Positions 57,507 through 64,000 of a stretch of DNA of 64,000 nt are shown here, piece by piece (positions within the stretch are counted from its first letter, which is position 1; each line of letters begins with the position of its first letter). The position numbers and the translations under genes are program-made. The stretch comes from Salinibacterium xinjiangense. Lineage in GTDB: Bacteria; Actinomycetota; Actinomycetes; Actinomycetales; Microbacteriaceae. Under the pieces are notes generated by a model that saw only the letters and a list, made by a program, of their open reading frames with translations, ran no database searches and had not been told where the DNA came from. The stretch spans positions 279,083 to 343,082 of the forward strand of contig NZ_BMLC01000003.1 of NCBI RefSeq assembly GCF_014645015.1. The letters are read 5' to 3'.

Positions 57507-58760
57507 TCACTTGTCCCAGAAGATGGCGGGGTTGAGGATCGATTTTTCCCAGAGTGCGTCGCGTTCGCGCGCCGTGAGTTGAGCCTTGTCTGCTGCGTCT
57601 CGCCATTGAGTCTGCACGATCTCCACCTGATGATCAACGATGGCCTGAGCCTCCGGTTCAGATAGCTGGAAGACCGCGGCTGCGCTGATGCAGACTGCGA
57701 GCAGGGACCTGTTGTCTCCGTCGGCTGTGATGGCCATCGGGTGGGAGGCGACGGAGTCTCGCCGGCCGTGGGATGGTGTGATGTCGTATGCCGGAGTGAG
57801 GGTAAGTGCTGTTCCGTCCCAGAATGCTGCGGTGTTTCGGGCGTGATCGTCAGTGTTTCGGATGATGACGTTGAATACGATCCGCTCGAAGAGCTCTCGC
57901 AGCGTCGCTTTGGAATCGGTGAAGGACGATCGTATCTTGTCTGCCAGGGCGGGGTAGCTGGTCGCGCTCCGGGCAGTGTCGGGATTCACCCCGAGGACGG
58001 TGAGTGCTGAGACCTGCATGCGCCGGGTTCCGTCGCCGGGCCTGTCGAAGCGTTCCACTAAGAGAACATCGCGTCCGGCTGTGTGAAGGAGTTCTGTCCC
58101 CGCGGTTCGGATGCCGACTCGGCGGGCGAGGTCCATCGCGAGGGCTTCGTATTTGACCATGGGGTACTGGTCGGTCGAGCTAGGGAACTTCGCTATGAGG
58201 CTCTTCCGCTCATTCACTAATGCTGCTTTTGGCCGTGCTCCGCCGACTGAGCTGGCGAGGAAGAGCGCATCCGCCAACCCGGGAGATATCACCTCTCCCC
58301 GTTCAATGAGTTCTGCGGCGTCCATCAGTTCACCCACCGTTGGCTGGTGGTCAGAGCCGCGCTCGATGTATTCGGTGGCCGAGGGCTGGAAGTCGAGAGC
58401 TCCGATCCGATTGGATCCGGAACGAAGCATATAAGTGAGCAGGTCGAGCTCCGCGGGTTCGGACTGACTCGTATGCGAACTCAGGACCTGTTCGTTGACA
58501 ACTCGACGACCCCAGCTATCTGGTGTCGCATCGAGGAGGACCCCCGCGATGTCCAACCCAGGAGTCGGTAACTGTTCGCCGGAGGATAGCGGCAGTTCTG
58601 TGAAGAGAGGCAGAGCATCCGGATTGGCAAGGTAGGAGCGTCCATAAATGAACGAGTAGCTGGCCTGGCGGGCAGAGGATGGATGTTGTTGGACTCGCCC
58701 CGCAACCACTGGCTCGGTCTTATTGGGCAGCCAGATCCACACATACGCGTGATCGGCCAT
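57507..58760 (-). CDS. hipA: HipA-type serine/threonine kinase toxin
   Basis: 417 residues. HipA kinases phosphorylate targets such as glutamyl-tRNA synthetase and cause dormancy. Conserved parts: N-terminal LFTELPLSSGEQLP, SSVGGARPK (170-178, ATP loop), KFPSSTDQYPMVKYEALAMDLARRVGI, catalytic NTDDHARN (302-309) and the metal-binding Asp in LTPAYDITPSHG (Asp326). Length matches. The start overlaps hipB by one base (TAATG), so the two are one operon. Confidence 0.92.
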   Translation of the reverse strand: MADHAYVWIWLPNKTEPVVAGRVQQHPSSARQASYSFIYGRSYLANPDALPLFTELPLSSGEQLPTPGLDIAGVLLDATPDSWGRRVVNEQVLSSHTSQSEPAELDLLTYMLRSGSNRIGALDFQPSATEYIERGSDHQPTVGELMDAAELIERGEVISPGLADALFLASSVGGARPKAALVNERKSLIAKFPSSTDQYPMVKYEALAMDLARRVGIRTAGTELLHTAGRDVLLVERFDRPGDGTRRMQVSALTVLGVNPDTARSATSYPALADKIRSSFTDSKATLRELFERIVFNVIIRNTDDHARNTAAFWDGTALTLTPAYDITPSHGRRDSVASHPMAITADGDNRSLLAVCISAAAVFQLSEPEAQAIVDHQVEIVQTQWRDAADKAQLTARERDALWEKSILNPAIFWDK

Positions 58761-59074
58761 TAGAAGTCATCATCCACTGGTGCAAGCGAATTCCTCACGG
58801 ATGAGGGCGTCAAGGCGAGGCGCTGGTCGAGGCGGACGTCGTCTACGTCAGGGAACAGACGGATGCCCAGAATTGTCGCGAGCTCGAAAACTGAACCGAT
58901 CTCTGAACTCGCGGAGCCACGCTCAATCTTCGACAGTGTGGGAAGCGAGATCCCGGCTCTCCCGGCGAGGTCGACTTGGGTCCGTCTCTGTCGTCGTCGC
59001 TCAGCAGCGATCAGCTTTCCCAATACGGAGAGTGCCCGATGCGTCTCGGGGGAGTAGTGCCGCTCTCGCTTCAT
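58760..59074 (-). CDS. hipB: HipB-type antitoxin/repressor
   Basis: 104 residues from ATG 59074. RRTQVDLAGRAGISLPTLSKIERGSASSEIGSVFELATIL is a Cro/C1 helix-turn-helix. It neutralises HipA and represses the operon. A longer reading from a TTG at 59098 would run through the predicted operator, so the ATG is preferred. An acidic C terminus follows. Confidence 0.9.
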   Translation of the reverse strand: MKRERHYSPETHRALSVLGKLIAAERRRQRRTQVDLAGRAGISLPTLSKIERGSASSEIGSVFELATILGIRLFPDVDDVRLDQRLALTPSSVRNSLAPVDDDF

Positions 59075-59086
59075 AAAAGAAAAGCA

Positions 59087-59116
59087 TACTTTGTTCAAAT
59101 ACTTCTATACAAAGTA
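59087..59116. promoter_or_regulatory. Probable HipB operator
   Basis: TACTTTGT (59087-59094) and ACAAAGTA (59109-59116) form a perfect 8-bp inverted repeat with a 14-bp spacer, just before hipB. It fits autoregulation by HipB. Confidence 0.7.
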
Positions 59117-59476
59117 AAGTTGTTTTTGGGGATACTCTCGCGGGCAAGCAAAGCGTTGCCCGAGTGGCGGCCTTCCGGTCACATCGGGCGCCGTAACCAA
59201 CGTTTTCGTGTGTGATGGCCTCTCGCAGTTTCTACACAGACATTGCGTCGCGCAGGCGCGGACCTCCTGTCAAGCGTCGAGAAGCCAACGCGCTTGCACG
59301 CGGCGCTGTCTCGGTGAGGAACTAATCGACAGGTACCCGAATAGCGTCGTAACGCAATGAAGTGACGTACATGGGACGGCGGGTGTCTTGACGTTCAGTG
59401 GTCAAGCATCCGGCTGGGCAACGAGCGGGAGATGCGTCACTCAAAAAGTTGACCAAATGGGCAGACGGAGAATCAG
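59117..59476. other. Intergenic region between hipB and the 59477 gene
   Basis: 360 bp holding divergent promoters. Nothing else could be supported. Confidence 0.4.
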
Positions 59477-60262
59477 ATGTCGACGAAAGTAACCGCCATG
59501 CCAGGGGAAGTATGGGCCTACCGGGCCAGCAAGCTGTCTGAGCTGATGCCCAAGCTGGTCATCGAAATCGAGCGGGGAACTCGTCGCAAAGCGCTGATCA
59601 CATCGCCAGATGATCTGGGCGCGGGGGAGTGGGTTCCGCTCCTTCGCTTGAAAGTAGTCTGGAGCGAAGTGGAGCAATTCCTGCGCAATGAAGCCTCGTG
59701 GGAGAACATCTCCACCGTCGATCTTCGTGAGCGACCAGCGGAACACGCGCTGATGACCGCTTTCAACATCCTTATCGACGCGAGGATCGCCGAGCCGACA
59801 TTTCGGGAAGACGGCATAACGATTATTCATGACGTCGCAGCCCTGGCTGCTTTCCTCGATCTGCCCGCTGAAGCATTACTGACCGACGGCTCAAGTTTCT
59901 GCGACGGTCCGGACTTGGTCGTGCCCTGGCCGATCACTCTTCTCATCGTCACAAGCGCTTGCCGCAGATACCCGGGCGAGATTCTTGCCGAGTGTGATGT
60001 GTGGGAGGCCAAACGTGGGCGAACATCCCGGTACGGCAGCATGTTTACACAGAGCGACCAGATCGCGATCGACAAGGAAATCGCGCCGTCCTACGAGCTC
60101 CTCAGAGCGTGGGCATCGCGCGATGCATCGAGGGACCGAGGTCGGTCAGAGGAACGCTTGACGGAATTGAGTGAGCGACTGGCTGAACTCACTCGGTCTG
60201 TAGAGGCACTGGTGGAGCTGGCCTCGGAAAGACCGTCACCGTTGGGATCCGATGCGGGTTAG
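59477..60262 (+). CDS. Hypothetical protein (intact member of an island family)
   Basis: 261 residues. EWVPLLRLKVVWSEVEQFL, then IIHDVAALAAFLDLPAEALLTDGSSFCDGPDLVVPWPITLLIVTSACRRYPGEILAECDVWEAKRG, and a coiled-coil end ERLTELSERLAELTRSVEALVELA. GGAG is 6 bp before ATG 59477. No known family. A decayed copy lies at about 61.7-62.3 kb. Confidence 0.7.
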   Translation: MSTKVTAMPGEVWAYRASKLSELMPKLVIEIERGTRRKALITSPDDLGAGEWVPLLRLKVVWSEVEQFLRNEASWENISTVDLRERPAEHALMTAFNILIDARIAEPTFREDGITIIHDVAALAAFLDLPAEALLTDGSSFCDGPDLVVPWPITLLIVTSACRRYPGEILAECDVWEAKRGRTSRYGSMFTQSDQIAIDKEIAPSYELLRAWASRDASRDRGRSEERLTELSERLAELTRSVEALVELASERPSPLGSDAG

Positions 60263-60392
60263 CTCATCGATACCTGGCCGCGCAGCAGAAGTCGCGCTTC
60301 TTGCGGGCCCGTCCGGTCAGAAGTTGGAGAAATGAAGTCGGGGACTGCCGTAGCTTTTGGTTTCCTGAATTCAACCCTCAGCAGTCCATAGA

Positions 60393-60418
60393 CCCGGGAG
60401 CTTGGATAAGCTCCCGGG
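60393..60418. terminator. Perfect hairpin between convergent genes
   Basis: CCCGGGAGCTT (60393-60403) pairs with AAGCTCCCGGG (60408-60418), loop GGAT. It lies between the convergent genes ending at 60262 and 60524 and should stop transcription from either side. Confidence 0.7.
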
Positions 60419-60523
60419 CTGTCTAGGCCGAACGGTCAGTAATTGACCACAACTTGTCAGTTCGGCTGGACGCAGTCTTTCTAGGAGCCCATCTTTTCTC
60501 CACCTCGCGCAGCCCGCAGAATC

Positions 60524-61459
60524 CTAGAGTGAGAGGCTCTCGGCGACGGCGGTTGCCACCAACTTTGGCTCGACGCCGTGCGCCCACTGTGCGACGAGTG
60601 CGATTCGGTTGTGTCGGACATGGATGATGGCGTGAGGAACGTGCAGTGCCTCGAGTTCGACGCTGACAAGCGCACCGTACTCGGCTTCGGTGAGGGTGCG
60701 GTTCCCTCCGAGTTCGGGGACGGGGTTGATGAGGGTTGGCGTGATGTCCGCGTTGGCAGGACCCCACAGCGCATTCAGGACTGCGGTGGCACGGCTGAGC
60801 TTCCACCAGCGCGCCTCACTGTGGCTATCTAGGTCGAGCTCGTAGACGCCTTTGTGGGTGCTGTCCGGTTCGACGTTCTGGGTTTCGTCGAAGAAATCTC
60901 CTTGGACGAACGTGACCCACCCGCACATGCGCGCGACGTCGGGAAGTGCTGCGATGGTGTCGGGTTGTTCGCTGTCGATCACCAGGAGCATGGAGAACTC
61001 TTCTTCGTCCCAGCAGTACGAGGCGCCTTGTTCTTCGAGAATCATCCGCATCTCCCCGCGGGCCGCGTTTCCGTGACATCCCCTGCCGTGTGTGACGTCG
61101 CTTCTTTTTGCGGTGATGTAGGCATCGAGGAGAACGCTGCCATCTTCCTGAATGTTGTCCTTATGGCAGGTCAAGGCCAACTCGAAAGCGTCGGACCAGT
61201 TCTCATCCTCGTCCCAAGGAAGCTCAGAGGCCATGCACCGTCCATCGTGTGAGGTCATGAAGTCGTACTCCTCGCGGAGGCTGATGGCCAGGTCAGCTAC
61301 CGGGACGTCTCGCGTCAAAGCCTCCTCGATCTCGGCGAGAAAGTGAGTGATGAAGATGCCTTCAGCGCTTGGGTTCTTCGGGTCGAGAGCCTTGGCGAGG
61401 CTGTCCAGGTAGGCCGTCTCTCTGCTGGCCGGGATGAAGTTATGCTCTTGCGATTTCAT
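60524..61459 (-). CDS. Hypothetical protein, 311 residues
   Basis: ATG at 61459 with AAAGGA upstream. It has a soluble N-terminal part (AYLDSLAKALDPKNPSAEGIFITHFLAEIEEALTRDVPVADLAISLREEYDFM), a central acidic part and an end with HAIIHVRHNRIALVAQWAHGVEPKLVATAVAESLSL. It looks cytosolic. No family or catalytic pattern was recognised. An upstream open frame (to 61633) is not needed. Confidence 0.6.
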   Translation of the reverse strand: MKSQEHNFIPASRETAYLDSLAKALDPKNPSAEGIFITHFLAEIEEALTRDVPVADLAISLREEYDFMTSHDGRCMASELPWDEDENWSDAFELALTCHKDNIQEDGSVLLDAYITAKRSDVTHGRGCHGNAARGEMRMILEEQGASYCWDEEEFSMLLVIDSEQPDTIAALPDVARMCGWVTFVQGDFFDETQNVEPDSTHKGVYELDLDSHSEARWWKLSRATAVLNALWGPANADITPTLINPVPELGGNRTLTEAEYGALVSVELEALHVPHAIIHVRHNRIALVAQWAHGVEPKLVATAVAESLSL

Positions 61460-61679
61460 GGTGGTGTCCTTTGGGTACAGGCCTCTCGATACGGAGGCCA
61501 TACACTCTCTATGCGAAAGCCGTGAAGCCGGTTGGGGTCGAGGAGGGACCGGGCGAAACTCGCGGCTATGTGCCATCGGCGGCAGACCCCCGCCAGGGAG
61601 CTGCGCCCATAGATTCCTGCCCCGAGGGAGCATCGCGGCGGCTGCTACAAGTAGAGCGAAAAAGCTGGACGTCGAGGGC

Positions 61680-62290
61680 CCGGGGAGTGGATTTCTCTGA
61701 AGTGGTGGACGTGTCGGTGGGACGAGCTGGATGACTTCCGGCAGGCAGAAGCCCGGTGGGTGACCGTCCGGCAGCTTTGGAGCTTGGAGGATCAGTCAGC
61801 AGATTTTGCTCGCAACGTTGTCTTCGGCCGCTGATCGACAAGCGGCTAGCCGAGCCGACCTGAGAGGCCGTTGGCATCACGCTGATCCGCAGTATCCATG
61901 GCGTTGCGGATTTTGTCGGACTTCCGGCCGACGCTCTCCCTGCAGACGATGCGAGCTTCCTCGATGGATCAACTCTGGTTGTCCCCTGGCGGATCACCCT
62001 CCTGATCGCCAAAGCCGCATGCACCCGTTGCCCCTCGGAGATCCTTGCCGAATACAACCTGCGGGATGCCACACTCCGACCGCAAAACATCCCCGGAAAT
62101 CGCCATCCTCAGATATCCGCAGTTGATGCCGGAACCGCGATCTCCTAAGACCTCCTTCGCGCCTGGTGCATGACCGAGCGACAGGTACCAGCCGGTCCTG
62201 GCGGGTGCTGACGGAACTCGCGGAAATGTTGGGAGAGCTGCGATCGAGGGCGGTCGCGATCTACGAGTGGGCGCCGCTGTTTGGGCAGAA
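61680..62290 (+). pseudogene. Decayed copy of the 59477 gene
   Basis: Broken frames match parts of the 59477 protein in order: WDELDDFRQAEARW (like WSEVEQFLRNEASW), then GVADFVGLPADALPADDASFLDGSTLVVPWRITLLIAKAACTRCPSEILAEYNLRDA (like the AAFLDLPAEALL... region), and LTELAEMLGELRSRAVAI (like the coiled-coil end). Stops such as that after VVFGR (about 61,830) and frame shifts separate them. Confidence 0.7.
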
Positions 62291-62429
62291 TGAAGACGCT
62301 CAGAGCGGGCCGTCTGCGAAGTCAGTTCCCGAAGAAGATCATCTAGTATCCGAACCCTCCGAAGTCCCATGCAACGCAGCGGGCGGCTTCAAGGGACACC
62401 CCGCACGACGTGTCGGAGGGTCAAGCGGA

Positions 62430-62726
62430 TCAGGTCGCGTTGACTTCTGTAGTTCCGTCATGGACGGGCCAGAGCGACACACCCATCCCGAGCTCCAGCT
62501 TTGCAATCGTCTCTAGCTCCGGCCAGGACCTGCCATCAAGAATCGAAAAGATCGTGGTGTGATCGACCCCGCAACGAGAGGCCGCTTCACGAAGACTTAC
62601 ACCCTGAAGCTCCGCCCGCAGATTCATACCGAATCTGCGCGCAACCTCTGCGACAGCATCCTCGGTCGGGGTCTCTGGCCAGCCCGGCACACGCTCCCGA
62701 GGAGAGAGGTTCTTTGGTCGGGGCAT
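62430..62726 (-). CDS. Helix-turn-helix protein
   Basis: 98 residues from ATG 62726. The segment VSLREAASRCGVDHTTIFSILDGRSWPELETIAKLELGMGVSLW is a Cro/C1-type helix-turn-helix. A Pro/Arg-rich start (MPRPKNLSPRERVPGWPET) precedes it. The longer frame upstream is antisense to the next gene. Its target is unknown. Confidence 0.7.
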   Translation of the reverse strand: MPRPKNLSPRERVPGWPETPTEDAVAEVARRFGMNLRAELQGVSLREAASRCGVDHTTIFSILDGRSWPELETIAKLELGMGVSLWPVHDGTTEVNAT

Positions 62727-62842
62727 GGTGAGAGCGTAAAAGACACCGGCCGACGGCCTCGGAGTAAAAAGCCAGAGATTCCGAAGCCCGTCACGATTCG
62801 GGGTGATGGGGCTTCCCAGCAACACCCATTTCCGCCTGATCT

Positions 62843-63103
62843 TCACATCAAAATAGGTAACCGAACCATGGGGCACGTCAGAGTCAACCAAACCGACAGC
62901 AGACCCGTCTGTGTGGCGGCGCCCATTGCAAGGCGAACTGTCGCGGCATCGAGGGGCTGTTCGCTCATCCAGTTGTTCAAAAGCCACTGAGGAACAATGA
63001 TGATCGCGACGGCGACGGCGATGACAACGAATACGACTGTCCCCGCCAAAATCACTTCGGGTCGCAGGAGCTTTCCGCGTCTAGGCGAGTCGTCGTCTCT
63101 CAT
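62843..63103 (-). CDS. Small membrane protein
   Basis: 86 residues. Two hydrophobic stretches (VILAGTVVFVVIAVAVAIIIVPQWLL, about 18-43, and GLLSVWLTLTCPMVRLPILM near the end). Arg/Asp-rich N terminus. No family recognised. Confidence 0.5.
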   Translation of the reverse strand: MRDDDSPRRGKLLRPEVILAGTVVFVVIAVAVAIIIVPQWLLNNWMSEQPLDAATVRLAMGAATQTGLLSVWLTLTCPMVRLPILM

Positions 63104-63382
63104 GCCTAAAGGGTAGGGGTTGGCAGTGCTCTATTAACTGGTGAAGATCGGTTGTGATCGAGTCGGCCAGTTCTTCACCAAGGGCTCGATCTCTTTGGTA
63201 GATGGCGATCCGAGGCATGCTGGAGTCGTGATCGACAGCAGACCCGAACGTTCGCAAGAGCTGCACGCCTCGGACGGCTTACACGCGAGTATTTCCGGTG
63301 TTGCCAATTCATCGGGGCCCCCAGCGCTGCCGCATTGGCTCGAATGCTGGTGCACGCTTATCGCATGTGATTTGCGAATGTG

Positions 63383-64000
63383 TCAGCGTACGTCGGCGAC
63401 CGCCGGCAGCCATTCAACGAGCGCTGGAGTGTTCACGATTACGGGTGTCCACGGAAACGCGATCGGAATAGGTGGCACAGTTGGAGTGGCGCACTTGTAG
63501 TAGGCCCACGGTGTTGCGTTGAACGCATTCTGACCGCGGAGTTCGATCTGACCCGCCATCTGATCGTAAGCGAAAGACATTCCCTCGTTTCCAATTCCGT
63601 CTACAAGAACCCCGCCTAGCGAAGAAATATCGGAGGCTACTCCGGGCAGTCCGAATTTCCCGAACCAGGTATTCCAGACATTCACTTGCGAATCGAAGGG
63701 CGGCGCGCACGGAAGATTCGAATAAAGGTAGCCCGTTCCTGCATCGGCAGACCCTGCGGCAGCCACATCGATTGCCATCTGAGTATTCACGAATTTGCTG
63801 TTCAGCACCGTAACCTCGGTGAACTCGCCGACAAACAAACCGACATCAGCATTGTTGAACACCACATAGTCGAATCGCGAAGATTTTCCACCGGTGACGC
63901 TCACGCGCGAGTATGAACTGTTCGTCGGGGTCGGGGTGGTGGTGTTGCCGTCGCCGTTGGTATCGCCGCCCACGCTGTCATCGCGCGTATCGGTGAAGAT
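63383..64000 (-). CDS. C-terminal part of a probable surface protein (5' end outside window)
   Basis: The frame is open to the window edge, so the start lies beyond 64000. The visible start IFTDTRDDSVGGDTNGDGNTTTPTPTNSS is Asp/Gly-rich, like calcium-binding thrombospondin-3-type repeats, followed by a Thr/Pro linker. Then SRFDYVVFNNADVGLFVGEFTEVTVLNSKFVNTQMAIDV looks like beta-helix rungs. It is probably exported. The C terminus is intact at 63383. Confidence 0.6.
   Translation of the reverse strand: MFTDTRDDSVGGDTNGDGNTTTPTPTNSSYSRVSVTGGKSSRFDYVVFNNADVGLFVGEFTEVTVLNSKFVNTQMAIDVAAAGSADAGTGYLYSNLPCAPPFDSQVNVWNTWFGKFGLPGVASDISSLGGVLVDGIGNEGMSFAYDQMAGQIELRGQNAFNATPWAYYKCATPTVPPIPIAFPWTPVIVNTPALVEWLPAVADVR

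Noticed and set aside
38240..64000. CRISPR array or cas genes in the defence island
   Set aside because: No regular repeat-spacer pattern and no Cas protein motifs were seen.

Overview
The window looks like a chromosome segment of a high-GC Gram-positive bacterium, most likely an actinobacterium of the Microbacteriaceae type. Supporting signs are frequent GTG starts, many ATGA stop/start overlaps, LexA boxes of the GAAC-N4-GTTC type, a DUF3046 gene and a ClgR-like regulator beside recA, PriA-like hisA, and the order dapB / thyA-dfrA / dapA / rnj / ftsK / pgsA / cinA / recA-recX / miaB-miaA-dapF / hflX / lexA / his. The placement is inferred from gene content and order, not from a database search.

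Positions 1 to about 38,240 are conserved core. After a partial aldo/keto reductase and a TetR regulator with its own operator come an M16 peptidase, lysine/diaminopimelate genes (dapB, dapA, dapF), thyA-dfrA, RNase J, a MacAB-like export operon, ftsK, and the pgsA-cinA-clgR-DUF3046-recA-recX block. Next are the tRNA-modification genes miaB and miaA, hflX, the methionine genes metF-metE, and lexA divergent from a LysM protein that resembles SOS division inhibitors. A hisC-hisB-hisH-hisA-sseB operon and tRNA-Pro(GGG) close the core. LexA boxes before recA and in the lexA/LysM gap mark an SOS regulon.

From tRNA-Pro onward (about 38.24 kb to the end) the content is accessory: a defence and integration island. 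It opens with a 3' tRNA-fMet-like fragment joined to a near-perfect 57-bp hairpin. Then come a Gabija-like pair (OLD-type ATPase/TOPRIM nuclease plus UvrD-like helicase, overlapping ATGA), a membrane/coiled-coil gene broken by an in-frame stop, a TIGR02391 (Ymh) protein divergent from a HEPN/Toprim protein, a PIN-domain protein, and an excisionase-integrase pair. A HIRAN protein, a second tyrosine recombinase, three stand-alone helicase-associated-domain proteins, two tandemly duplicated small acidic proteins and a HipBA toxin-antitoxin pair follow. The right end holds several unknown genes, a decayed gene copy and the C-terminal part of a probable surface protein.

The island shows repeated turnover: two integrases, gene remnants flanking one module, tandem duplications and internal stops. 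Its most unusual features are the clustered predicted nucleases (OLD/TOPRIM, Ymh/HEPN-like, HEPN/Toprim, PIN), the HA-domain protein family without helicases, and a small protein family in which one member appears to start at ATC.
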